Assembly (NCBI GenBank): GCA_029968055.1
Contig: JASCNX010000001.1
Span: forward strand, 1,612,001 to 1,676,000
Source: Xenophilus aerolatus
Lineage (GTDB): Bacteria > Pseudomonadota > Gammaproteobacteria > Burkholderiales > Burkholderiaceae_C
Reading direction: 5' to 3'
DNA: 64,000 nucleotides
In this document: positions 33,144 through 41,076 of the stretch, in pieces
Numbering within the stretch: the first letter of the stretch is position 1
Layout: each line of letters begins with the position of its first letter
The notes under the pieces: model-generated
The model's input: the letters and a program-made list of their open reading frames with translations, nothing else
What the model was told of the DNA's origin: nothing
The model's database searches: none
Translations under genes and position numbers: made by a program

Positions 33144-34754
33144 ATGAGCGCTTCGAGTCAGAGGCAAACCCGGTGCGGCAGGTTGGCTGCAGTGATCGCG
33201 GCGGTCGCCGCCTTGTCGACGCTGGGCGCCTGCGCATCCAAGGGGTCTGCGTCGTTCGGCTTGGGCGGCACCAGCGCCTCGGCGCCGACGTCGATCGGCG
33301 ACGGCGCCGTCAGCGGTGGTAGCAGCGGTACGGATACGGCGGGTGCAGGTGCAGGTGCAGGTGCTGGTGCAGGTGCCGGTGTCGGCGCCGGTGCGGGCGC
33401 CGGCGTGGCGGGCAGCGGCGGCGCAGGCGGTGGCCAGGGCGGCGGCGGCACCGATGTGGCGGGCGGCGGCGACGCTTCCGGCGGTGGGGGCTCGGGTGGC
33501 GGCGCGTCCACGGCCAGCCCCGCACTCGTCGCGAGCAACAACGTGATCCGCTCGGCCGGTCAGACGGTCGGGCAGACCGGGCAATGGGTCGGCTCGCTGG
33601 GCGAGCAGGTCGGCAAGGTGGGCAGCGGAACGCCCCTGGGCGGCACCACGGCCGGCGTGGGTGGCGCAGTGAGCGCCACGGGCGGCGCCGTCGACACCCT
33701 GGGCCGGGGCGTGGCCGCCGGCCTGGGCAGGCTTGGCGAGACCGGCGACCCGGTCGGCACGACGCTGGCCAGCGCCGACCCCGCGGTGCGCCAGGTCGGC
33801 ACGGCGGTGTCCAGCCTCGGCAACGGCGCCGGCACGCTGGGCGCAGGCACGCCCCTGGCGACGGTGACGCGACCCGTGGGCGGGCTGGTCGACCGGGCCG
33901 GCGACGGCGTCGGGCAGCTCGGCGCGAAGGTGGGCGACGTGGTCGACAGCGGCGCGGTGCGCCAGGTCACCGGCCGCAGCAGCGAACTGGTCGTCGCCAT
34001 CGACCGCAACCTCGTGGGTGCCACCCAGCGCGTGGGCGAGGCGACCGGCCTGGGCGCGCCGGTGGACGGGCTGACCGACCGTCTTGGCCAGACCCTCCAG
34101 CGCGTCGGCACCGCATTGCCCGGCTCGCAGGCGGACGGCGTGACGGGTGCGCTGGGTACCAGCGTGGGCGCCATCGGCGACCTGGTCAACGCACCGGGCG
34201 GCACCGGCGGCCTGGCCCTCGGTGGCCTCGGCACGACGCTGGGTGGCCTGGGCGCCACGGCCGGTCTCGGCGTGGGCGCAGGCGCGGGCGTGAGCGCCGG
34301 GACGGGCGGGCTGTCGGCGGGCGTGGGCGCCGGTGCAGGCGTGGGCGTGAGCGCTGGCGCACTGTCGCCGGTGACTGCGGTGGTCGGCAACACCCTGGGC
34401 ACCGCCACCGGTGCGCTTGGCAGCACGACGACGAGCCTCACCGGCGGCCTGGGCAGCACGCTGTCGTCGGCGCCGCTGGTCGGTGGCGCACTGTCGACAG
34501 CGGTCACCGGTACGGGCGGTACGCTGAGCACCGCAACGGGCGGCGTCGGCACCACGCTGTCGACCGCGACGGCGGGCGTCGGCAACACGCTCGCGACGGC
34601 GACCTCGTCGCCCGCGAACACGCTGGCCGCCGCCACATCGACCCTGGGCACGACCTTGAGCGCCACCTCCACCACCCTGGGCACCACGACGGCCTCCACC
34701 GTCGGCACCCTGACCGGCACGCTCGGCGCGCTCGGCGGCCTCGGCAAGCGATGA
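33144..34754 (+). CDS. Glycine-rich repetitive lipoprotein, putative partner of TpsB-like transporter
   Basis: A 536-residue protein with a lipoprotein signal, lipobox LGAC with the Cys at position 30. Residues 60-100 are Gly-Ala repeats (GAGAGAGAGAG) followed by Gly-rich spacers; there is no regular G-X-Y collagen periodicity over long stretches even though automated annotation may call it collagen-like. A core around residues 220-330 (GGLVDRAGDGVGQLG, VRQVTGRSS, IDRNLVGATQRVGEATGLG) is shared with the paralogue at 56539. The C-terminus is a long series of G-T-L-S-T/A-A-T repeats. Its stop overlaps the start of a TpsB/FhaC-like transporter. No TPS domain is seen. Confidence 0.78.
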   Translation: MSASSQRQTRCGRLAAVIAAVAALSTLGACASKGSASFGLGGTSASAPTSIGDGAVSGGSSGTDTAGAGAGAGAGAGAGVGAGAGAGVAGSGGAGGGQGGGGTDVAGGGDASGGGGSGGGASTASPALVASNNVIRSAGQTVGQTGQWVGSLGEQVGKVGSGTPLGGTTAGVGGAVSATGGAVDTLGRGVAAGLGRLGETGDPVGTTLASADPAVRQVGTAVSSLGNGAGTLGAGTPLATVTRPVGGLVDRAGDGVGQLGAKVGDVVDSGAVRQVTGRSSELVVAIDRNLVGATQRVGEATGLGAPVDGLTDRLGQTLQRVGTALPGSQADGVTGALGTSVGAIGDLVNAPGGTGGLALGGLGTTLGGLGATAGLGVGAGAGVSAGTGGLSAGVGAGAGVGVSAGALSPVTAVVGNTLGTATGALGSTTTSLTGGLGSTLSSAPLVGGALSTAVTGTGGTLSTATGGVGTTLSTATAGVGNTLATATSSPANTLAAATSTLGTTLSATSTTLGTTTASTVGTLTGTLGALGGLGKR

Positions 34755-36445
34755 GGACCCGCGTCCATCTGCGCCGTTGCGGCCTCGGCATCACGCTGGC
34801 AGGCAGCCTGGTGGCGGCCGTGCAGGCGCAGTCGGGCGGCAACCCGCTCGACCAGTTGCCGCTGCCCGCCTCGCAGGCCCCCGTGCCCGCGCCGAAGGCG
34901 CAGGTGGACGTGCAGACGCCCGCGCAGGCGGCCGGCCGCATGGGCCAGACCGTCACGCCCTCGCGCTTCGACATCGAGGGCGTGGCCGCCCTGCCCTTCG
35001 CCGATGTGGCGGCCTTCTTCGCGCCGCTGGCCGGCCAGCCGGTGCCGGTGGCCCGGTTGGTGCAGGCGGCACGCGAGGCGACGGCGCTGTACAAGGAGCG
35101 TGGCCATCCCCTGGCCTTCGTCTACCTGCCCGAGCAGGGCTTCGACGGCGGGGTGGTGCGCGTGGTGGCGGTCGAGGGCTACATCGCCGACATCCGCATC
35201 GAAGGCGACGCCGGCCCGTCGGCCGCACGCCTGCGCGCCGTCGCCGAGGCGCTGCGCCGCGAACGGCCGCTGCGCCAGGCCACCTTCGAGCGCGTGACCC
35301 AGCTCATGGCGCGCCTGCCCGGCCTCACCGTCACCGCGACGGCGGCGCTGCCCGGCACCACCGACGGCGCCACCACCCTCGTGCTGGCGGTGAAGCGCCG
35401 GCCCTACGACATCTCGCTGGGCGCCGACCTGCGCCAGCCCACGCCGCGCGCCGTGCTCACCGGCGTGCTCAACGACCCCTTCGTCCCCGGCGGCCAGCTC
35501 AGCGCCTCCACCCTGCTGAGCAACCCACGCAACGAGGCGCTGCTGACCACCAGCTACACGCAGCTCGTGGGGACCGACGGGCTGGCGCTCAAGGCTGCCT
35601 ACACCCACTACCGCGGCTACCCCGACGAGACGATGGACCGCGGCTCGCGCATCGAGCGGCGCAACACCAACCGCCGGGCCGAGCTGTCGGCCAGCTACCC
35701 GCTGCTGCTGGGCGCCCAGCGCAGCCTCACGCTCAATGGCGGCTTCTATGCCGTGAACAACCTCGACGACTACCGCGTGCCGCTGTCCGGCACGCGGCTG
35801 GAGGACGACACCCGCGTGCGCGCGCTGTTCGCGCAGCTGAGCTACCTGGAAGCGACCGCCACGCGCAGCCGCAGCGCCAGCGTGATGCTCGCCCGCGGGC
35901 TGCGCGGCCTCGGCGCGCTGGCCGAGCAGCGCAGCAACGTGGCCGGGGTGGCGGGCACGAATCCGGCCAAGCTCGACTTCACCCGCCTGGCGTTCGACCT
36001 GAGCCAGCGCGACCGCTTCGACAACCAGTGGGGCACGGCCGTGAGCTTCGGCGCGCAGTACAGCCCCGACACGCTGGCCAGCTCGGAGCGCGTGTCCTTC
36101 GGCAACCAGCGCTTCGGGCGCGGCTATGCGGCCGGCGACGCCGCGGGCGACTCCGGTTGGGGCCTGGGGCTCGAAGTCAACCGGCTGTTCAAGCGCGAGG
36201 GCGGCGAGTGGCTCAAGCAGATCGAGCCCTACCTGCTGGTCGAGGCCGCGCAGGTGTCGCTCAAGCAGGGGCAGCCCGCACCGCGCAAGCTGCGCTCGGT
36301 GGCGCTGGGCGCGCGCTTCACCGACGGCAAGCACTACAGCCTGGACGTGGCCGTGGCCAAACCCACCGGCGACCCCAGCGCCAGCAACCCGCAGCGGCGG
36401 GCGCGGCTGACGCTGCTGCTGAGCTACAACCTGGGCGATCGCTGA
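34751..36445 (+). CDS. ShlB/FhaC/HecB-type outer-membrane secretion/activation protein (TpsB)
   Basis: The ATG overlaps the stop of the lipoprotein (ATGA). The 564-residue protein has a signal peptide (LAGSLVAAVQA), then a POTRA-like region (TPSRFDIEGVAALPFADVAA through FVYLPEQGFDGGVVRVVAVEGYIADI) and a long beta-barrel domain ending RARLTLLLSYNLGDR. Such Omp85-family pores export an exoprotein carrying an N-terminal TPS domain. Here the adjacent gene is a Gly-rich lipoprotein without one, so either it is an unusual cargo, the pore serves a passenger encoded elsewhere, or it works as an assembly factor. Confidence 0.85.
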   Translation: MRTRVHLRRCGLGITLAGSLVAAVQAQSGGNPLDQLPLPASQAPVPAPKAQVDVQTPAQAAGRMGQTVTPSRFDIEGVAALPFADVAAFFAPLAGQPVPVARLVQAAREATALYKERGHPLAFVYLPEQGFDGGVVRVVAVEGYIADIRIEGDAGPSAARLRAVAEALRRERPLRQATFERVTQLMARLPGLTVTATAALPGTTDGATTLVLAVKRRPYDISLGADLRQPTPRAVLTGVLNDPFVPGGQLSASTLLSNPRNEALLTTSYTQLVGTDGLALKAAYTHYRGYPDETMDRGSRIERRNTNRRAELSASYPLLLGAQRSLTLNGGFYAVNNLDDYRVPLSGTRLEDDTRVRALFAQLSYLEATATRSRSASVMLARGLRGLGALAEQRSNVAGVAGTNPAKLDFTRLAFDLSQRDRFDNQWGTAVSFGAQYSPDTLASSERVSFGNQRFGRGYAAGDAAGDSGWGLGLEVNRLFKREGGEWLKQIEPYLLVEAAQVSLKQGQPAPRKLRSVALGARFTDGKHYSLDVAVAKPTGDPSASNPQRRARLTLLLSYNLGDR

Positions 36446-36534
36446 CGCGTGGGCACGGGCCATGCAGCGCGGGCCAGCGCCGGATGCGCAGGCCTGACAC
36501 ACTCGGGCGCATCCCTGTCCCACGCTGCATGCCC

Positions 36535-37620
36535 ATGACCTTCCCCGCCCGATACTTCTCCGGCACCTACGCCGAAGCCCGCGCCAAATTCCTCGACGCT
36601 GCCGCCGACCGCGGCGCGCAGGTGCAGTCCTTCGAGATGGAAGGCCATCGCGGCGCGCTGGGCGAAACCCTCGCCATGGATGTCGCGCGCCTCGGCCCGG
36701 CCGACGCGACGCGTTTGCTGATCGTCACCTCGGGCACGCACGGCCCCGAGGGCTTCTGCGGTTCGGGCTGCCAGGTCGCCACGCTGCGCGACGACGAACT
36801 GCTCGCCCGCTTCGAGGCCGCGAAGATCGCGCTGCTGCTGGTGCACGCGGTCAACCCGCACGGCTTCTCGCACCTGCGGCGCACCAACGAGGACAACATC
36901 GACCTCAACCGCAACCACATCGACTTCGGCCGCCCGCTGCCGGTGAACGAAGGCTACGCCGAGGTGGACCCGCTGGCCATTCCCGCGACCTGGCCGCCGA
37001 GCGCCGACGACGAGGCGGCCCTGGCGGCCTACATCGAGAAGAACGGGCTGCGCGCGTACCGCACGGCGGTGAGCAAGGGCCAGTACACCGTGCCCGACGG
37101 CCTGTTCTACGGCGGGCAGGCGCCGAGCTGGAGCAACCGCACGATCCGGGGCGTGCTGCGCCAGCACGGCGCCGGGATGACGCACATCGGCTGGATCGAC
37201 GTGCACACCGGCCTCGGCCCGCGCGGCCATGGCGAGAAGATCTACCCCGGCCGCGCGGACGGCCTGGCGCGTGCCCGCGCCTGGTGGGGGGCCGACGTGT
37301 TCGCGCCCTTCGAAGGCAACTCGGCCTCGCCCGACGTCTCGGGGCCGGTGGTCACGGCCATCCACGACGAATGCCCCGATGCGGCGGTGGCGCTGATGGG
37401 CCTCGAATTCGGCACCCTGCCCGACCTGGAGGTGCTGGACCGGCTGCGTGCCGACCACTGGCTGCACCGCCATCCAGAAGCGAGCGACGCGCAGCGCCGC
37501 GCCATCCGCCAGGGCGTGCGCGATGCCTTCTATTGCGACGACGACGTGTGGAAGGGCATGATCCTCGGCCAGGCCCGAGTGGTGTTCCTGCAGACGCTCG
37601 AGGGGCTGCGCAAGGCCTGA
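36535..37620 (+). CDS. DUF2817 (M14-like) metallopeptidase-family protein
   Basis: A 361-residue protein; ATGs at 36529 and 36535 are both possible. It opens FPARYFSGTYAEARAKFLDA and has VTSGTHGPEGFCGSGCQ with the HxxE zinc pair, NIDLNRNHIDFGRPLP with the NRN motif, and GWIDVHTGLGPRGHGEKIY with a further metal His. This is the DUF2817 branch of the M14 carboxypeptidase clan, cytosolic with no signal peptide. Substrate unknown, possibly an N-acyl amino acid or peptide. Confidence 0.85.
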   Translation: MTFPARYFSGTYAEARAKFLDAAADRGAQVQSFEMEGHRGALGETLAMDVARLGPADATRLLIVTSGTHGPEGFCGSGCQVATLRDDELLARFEAAKIALLLVHAVNPHGFSHLRRTNEDNIDLNRNHIDFGRPLPVNEGYAEVDPLAIPATWPPSADDEAALAAYIEKNGLRAYRTAVSKGQYTVPDGLFYGGQAPSWSNRTIRGVLRQHGAGMTHIGWIDVHTGLGPRGHGEKIYPGRADGLARARAWWGADVFAPFEGNSASPDVSGPVVTAIHDECPDAAVALMGLEFGTLPDLEVLDRLRADHWLHRHPEASDAQRRAIRQGVRDAFYCDDDVWKGMILGQARVVFLQTLEGLRKA

Positions 37621-37769
37621 CGGGCGCGTACGAAGGGCGCCGCCGTGCGCCGGGCCGGCGCGCGGAACAACCCGCACGGCGGCGCGGTTTCAGGTGCTTT
37701 TTTCCGTGCGGCGCGCATGATGCGTGGCCCCACCTCGCATCGCGGCCCTTTCATTCTCAGGAGACGGCC

Positions 37770-37865
37770 ATGCAACCCACCCCCGGTCTTGCGACGAGCC
37801 TTGCCATGCAGGCCTATCTGCGCCACCACGGCAGGCCGGTGTGCCTGCACGAACTGCTGGTGTAG
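37770..37865 (+). CDS. Possible 31-residue protein, with an in-frame amber
   Basis: A strong AGGAGA ribosome site precedes an ATG for MQPTPGLATSLAMQAYLRHH followed by GRPVCLHELLV and TAG. After that stop the same frame continues open for another 37 codons to a TGA at 37976-37978. It is either a genuine tiny gene, or a longer gene truncated by a nonsense mutation. No family is recognised. Confidence 0.4.
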   Translation: MQPTPGLATSLAMQAYLRHHGRPVCLHELLV

Positions 37866-37983
37866 GCGGTGCGCCAGCAGCACCAGCACGGCGAGGCGGT
37901 CAAACCGGGCTTCGCTACGCCTCACCCTGAGGTGGCGGGGGCCCGCAGCGGCCCCGCCGCACCGGCCTCGCGCTGAGCGCGCC

Positions 37984-38391
37984 TCAGCGGGCCGCGTCGC
38001 GGCAGGCGCGCAGGTTGCGTTCGAACCCGCTGGCCAGCATCGGCGTGCAGTCATCGCCGTTGGGCGTGATGCGGCACAGGCCGACCACCAGGAAGTCCTG
38101 CACGGCCCCCGTGCACATCGGATAGCCCGCGAGTTCGGGGTTGGCGCGCGACTTGAAGCCCCAGGCGTCGGCGAAGTCGACCATCCGCGCCATCGCATCG
38201 TGGAAGTACGCCCGGTCGCCGCTGCGCACCGCGGCCTCCATGGCGGGCAGTTCGCCGTCGAGGAAGCGCGTGGCGGCCGAAGGGAACTGCGAAGGGTCCT
38301 GCTGCGCCGCCGCCCAGGGCGCGGCAGCGAGCAGCGCCACCATCAGCACACGGCGCGCGGCGCCTGCCCGCCAGGAAATCGAAAGAGTCAT
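37984..38391 (-). CDS. Small secreted hypothetical protein with conserved Cys
   Basis: A 135-residue protein with a signal peptide (RRVLMVALLAAAPWAAAQQ). The mature part is helical (RFLDGELPAMEAAVRSGDRA, YFHDAMARMVDFADAWG) and carries four Cys (MCTGAV, GLCRI, DDCTPM, LRACRD), which would form two disulfides in the periplasm. No catalytic motif. It lies before an AT-rich gap with a dispersed repeat. Function unknown. Confidence 0.75.
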   Translation of the reverse strand: MTLSISWRAGAARRVLMVALLAAAPWAAAQQDPSQFPSAATRFLDGELPAMEAAVRSGDRAYFHDAMARMVDFADAWGFKSRANPELAGYPMCTGAVQDFLVVGLCRITPNGDDCTPMLASGFERNLRACRDAAR

Positions 38392-38403
38392 GCGAACTTT
38401 TGT

Positions 38404-38470
38404 TTGCTATATTTTTGATAGCTGCGTGCGCCCGTCCAGCGCGCACCGGTGCCCGATTTGACCCGAAAAT
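38404..38470. repeat. Dispersed Comamonadaceae-type repeat
   Basis: The block starts TTGCTATATTTTTGATAGC, then TGCGTGCGCCCGTCCAGCG, then CGCACCGGTGCCCGATTTG, and ends in ACCCGAAAAT. A diverged copy lies at 31717-31775. From memory, near-identical blocks recur between genes in Variovorax, Acidovorax and relatives; this needs a search to confirm. It sits immediately upstream of the secreted protein start and may overlap its promoter. Confidence 0.6.
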
Positions 38471-38603
38471 CGGCGGTCCGGCCGCCCCGCGCGCCACCCC
38501 GCCCATCGCTCGCGATGCGAGACCCCCGCCAGCGGGTCGCCGCAACTGTGGCCCAATACGGGGTTCCGGATTTTTCATCGCCGGGCCGCCCCCAGCATGA
38601 AAA

Positions 38604-38660
38604 GCGCCCCCTGGGGGGCACCGAACCCCACGAAGTGGGAAGCGTGGGGGCCATTTTTTT
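38604..38660 (+). promoter_or_regulatory. Strong GC hairpin with T-tract upstream of small basic protein
   Basis: GCGCCCCCTGGGGGGC forms one stem, and CCCAC-GAA-GTGGG another, ending GTGGGGGCC followed by ATTTTTTT. Mutually exclusive pairings of the CCCCC and GGGGG runs are possible. It could be a terminator of upstream transcription or an attenuator for the gene at 38686. A related GC hairpin occurs at 44874-44929. Confidence 0.5.
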
Positions 38661-38685
38661 ATCAGCCAACCAAAGGAGTCCCGAC

Positions 38686-38844
38686 ATGGGCAACAAGATC
38701 GTCACCGAAGCAGACCGCAAAGCCACCAAGCCCCTGCCGGGCTCCACGCTCACCAAGCAGAGCGTCGGCCAGAAGCGCAGCCTGGAGCGTGGCTCGGCCA
38801 CGCGCAGCAAGAAGAACCCCGGCAAGCGCGCCCACCAGGGCTGA
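38686..38844 (+). CDS. Small basic hypothetical protein
   Basis: A 52-residue protein with an AAAGGAG ribosome site. The sequence (GNKIVTEADRKATKPLPGST, QSVGQKRSLERGSATRSKKN, KRAHQG) is highly charged and probably unstructured, with several Lys/Arg pairs. It resembles small nucleic-acid-associated or ribosome-associated proteins common in the order, but no family is recognised. It ends just before a terminator hairpin (38865-38887) and has a structured leader. Confidence 0.65.
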   Translation: MGNKIVTEADRKATKPLPGSTLTKQSVGQKRSLERGSATRSKKNPGKRAHQG

Positions 38845-38864
38845 TCGGCACTGCCGACGCTGCA

Positions 38865-38887
38865 AGCGCCCGAGCGGGCGCTTTTTT
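38865..38887 (+). terminator. Intrinsic terminator after small basic protein gene
   Basis: AGCGCCC and GGGCGCT form a stem around a four-base loop, followed by a run of T. It lies 21 bases after the stop at 38844 and before the next gene at 38910. Confidence 0.9.
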
Positions 38888-38909
38888 GTTTGGACGCGAG
38901 GTTTCCAAG

Positions 38910-39101
38910 ATGAAGAACGACCAGATGCTGTTGCGCGGAGCGATGTGCGCGGTGATCGGTGCGGCCGTGCTGCTCGGCCCCTACGTGCTGCGCTCGCCGG
39001 CCTGGCGCGACATGGTGGCCGGCGCCCACGTCGTGGGCTGGTTCGCCCTGGCGCTGGGCGTGGTCATGGTGGCGGTGGCGCTGCTGCGCCGCAAGGGCTG
39101 A
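38910..39101 (+). CDS. Small two-span membrane protein
   Basis: A 63-residue protein, start chosen at the ATG at 38910. It has two hydrophobic spans (LLRGAMCAVIGAAVLLGPYV and VVGWFALALGVVMVAVALLR) and a basic RRKG end. It is separated by the terminator from the upstream gene. Function unknown. Confidence 0.65.
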   Translation: MKNDQMLLRGAMCAVIGAAVLLGPYVLRSPAWRDMVAGAHVVGWFALALGVVMVAVALLRRKG

Positions 39102-39116
39102 GCCGGGGCGAAGCGC

Positions 39117-40037
39117 TCAATGCACCGCGGCCTGCCGGCCGCCGCGCAGCCGCTTGAAGCCTTCCACCGCGCCGAGCACGACGGCGCCGGCGATCACGCC
39201 CACCACCAGGTTCACGCCCATCGAGCCGAGCGAGCCCACCAGCGCGCCGGCGTCGACGGCCCAGTCCTCGACGGCATGCCCGAGTTGCGGCACGCCGTGC
39301 ACGAGGATGCCGCCGCCCACCAGGAACATGGCCGCGGTGCCCACCACCGACAGTGCCTTCATGAGCCACGGGGCCAGGCGCAGGATGCCGCGGCCGATCG
39401 CCTGCGTGGCGCTGCCGGCCTTGCGGCTGAGGTACAGGCCGAGGTCGTCGAGCTTGACGATGCCCGCGACCAGGCCGTAGACGCCCAGGGTCATCAGCAC
39501 CGCGATCGTCACCAGCACCGTGAGTTGCGTGGTGAAGGGCTGGCCGCCGACGGCACCCAGCGTGATGACGATGATCTCGGCCGAGAGGATAAAGTCGGTG
39601 CGCACGGCGCCCTTGACCTTGTCCTTCTCCATCGTGGCCGGGTCGACGCCACCTTCGGCCATGGCCTGCGCGTGGCGCTCCACGTCGGCCGCATGGTCGT
39701 CCTTGTGCAGGAACTTGTGGACCAGCTTCTCCACGCCCTCGAAGCACAGGAAGGCACCGCCCACCATCAGCAGCGGCGTGATCAGCCAGGGCAGCCAGGT
39801 GCCGATGGCCAGCGCCGCCGGCACCAGGATCGCCTTGTTGACCAGCGAGCCCTTGGCCACGGCCCACACCACCGGCAGTTCGCGGTCGGCCTTCACGCCC
39901 GTGACCTGCTGCGCGTTGAGCGCTAGGTCGTCGCCGAGCACGCCCGCGGTTTTCTTGGCCGCCACCTTGGTGAGGACGGACACGTCGTCGAGCACCGTGG
40001 CGATGTCGTCGAGCAGCAGCAGCAGGCTGGAGGCCAT
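39117..40037 (-). CDS. DUF808 inner-membrane protein (YedI-like)
   Basis: A 306-residue integral membrane protein starting [20 protein letters not shown], the DUF808/YedI signature. Several hydrophobic stretches follow ([57 protein letters not shown]), and a late [18 protein letters not shown]. The family is widespread in Proteobacteria and of unknown function. The assignment by the N-terminus is firm. Confidence 0.9.
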   Translation of the reverse strand: MASSLLLLLDDIATVLDDVSVLTKVAAKKTAGVLGDDLALNAQQVTGVKADRELPVVWAVAKGSLVNKAILVPAALAIGTWLPWLITPLLMVGGAFLCFEGVEKLVHKFLHKDDHAADVERHAQAMAEGGVDPATMEKDKVKGAVRTDFILSAEIIVITLGAVGGQPFTTQLTVLVTIAVLMTLGVYGLVAGIVKLDDLGLYLSRKAGSATQAIGRGILRLAPWLMKALSVVGTAAMFLVGGGILVHGVPQLGHAVEDWAVDAGALVGSLGSMGVNLVVGVIAGAVVLGAVEGFKRLRGGRQAAVH

Positions 40038-40123
40038 GGAGAATTTCTTTCGCAGAGGGACGCAACCGCGAAGCGTGCCGCGCGGCCACGGCGTGCGCCA
40101 GCGGCCGGCCGGCTGCGCGCGTG

Positions 40124-40645
40124 TCAGCCCAGGTCGCGCTTGAGGCGCACTTCCTCGATGCGGATGGCGCCCAGCGCCGTGGTCTTGGCGGTCTTCATGT
40201 CGCGCTTGAAGCCGGCGGTGTGCTCGAAGAAGCGCAGCGCGCGCTCGTTCTTCAGCGGCACCCAGGCGGTGACGGTGGTGCAGCCCTCGTCCTCCAGGCC
40301 CTCTTCTGCCGCTTCCCAGAGCTGCAGCGCCACGCCCTGGCCCCAATGGTCGGGATGCACGTACAGCGACCACACCTCGCCGTCGATCGGCTTGGTCTTG
40401 GGGTCGCGCGAGCGGTCGAAACCGACGAAGCCCACCACCGTGTCGCCCTGCACCGCGACGTGCACCTGCGGTTCGGCGAATTCGATGGCCTGGCGCCACT
40501 TCGCTTCGCGCGTGGACGGGGCCAGCGCGTCGAGCTGGTCGTCGGGCACGATGCCCTTATAGGCGGCGCGGGCGGCCGCGGCGTGGATGTCGGCGATGGC
40601 CTTGGCATCGCGCAGCTCGGCGGGGAGGACTTCGTAGGGAGACAT
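40124..40645 (-). CDS. GNAT-family N-acetyltransferase
   Basis: A 173-residue single-domain acetyltransferase. The acetyl-CoA signature is in [20 protein letters not shown], and the last strand has [20 protein letters not shown]. The front [20 protein letters not shown] is typical of RimI/ElaA-like proteins. Small cytosolic enzyme, substrate unknown. It is divergent from the ferredoxin gene. Confidence 0.88.
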   Translation of the reverse strand: MSPYEVLPAELRDAKAIADIHAAAARAAYKGIVPDDQLDALAPSTREAKWRQAIEFAEPQVHVAVQGDTVVGFVGFDRSRDPKTKPIDGEVWSLYVHPDHWGQGVALQLWEAAEEGLEDEGCTTVTAWVPLKNERALRFFEHTAGFKRDMKTAKTTALGAIRIEEVRLKRDLG

Positions 40646-40723
40646 GGGCAGGAAAGCGGACGAATCGGAAAACGGCCCATTGTCGCCGCTGGACGCCGGC
40701 GCCGGCCCCGACAATCGCGCCCC

Positions 40724-41017
40724 ATGAGCCATCGGATCGACGTCGTCCCGGCGGGCCTCGCCTTCGAGGCGCCCGACAGCGGCCGCAGCCTGCTGATGGC
40801 CGCGCAGGACGCGGGCATCGAACTGCCCAGTTCCTGCCGCAACGGCACCTGCCGCACCTGCCTGTGCCGGGTGGTGAGCGGGCGCATCGTGCACACCATC
40901 GAATGGCCCGGCCTGTCGGCCGAGGAAAAGGCCGAGGGCTGCGTGCTGCCCTGCGTGGCCGAGGCGCGTAGCGACGTGGTGCTGGACGTGCCGCATGCAC
41001 GCCCGATGTTCGACTGA
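40724..41017 (+). CDS. 2Fe-2S plant-type ferredoxin
   Basis: A 97-residue ferredoxin. The cluster ligands are in SSCRNGTCRTCLCRV (C-x4-C-x2-C) plus a final Cys in GCVLPCVAEA. It carries electrons to a monooxygenase or reductase not identified here. It is encoded by a lone gene between GNAT (minus) and the MFS gene (minus). Confidence 0.88.
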   Translation: MSHRIDVVPAGLAFEAPDSGRSLLMAAQDAGIELPSSCRNGTCRTCLCRVVSGRIVHTIEWPGLSAEEKAEGCVLPCVAEARSDVVLDVPHARPMFD

Positions 41018-41076
41018 AGGCCGCGCTTCGAAGGAGGACGTCGCTGCGGCGCCCGTCCGCCGGCGCTGCCAGTCGC

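Noticed and set aside
33330-33430. Short-period repeats suggesting CRISPR or a collagen triple helix
   Set aside because: The repeats are in-frame Gly-Ala codons within a lipoprotein; there are no spacers and no sustained G-X-Y periodicity.
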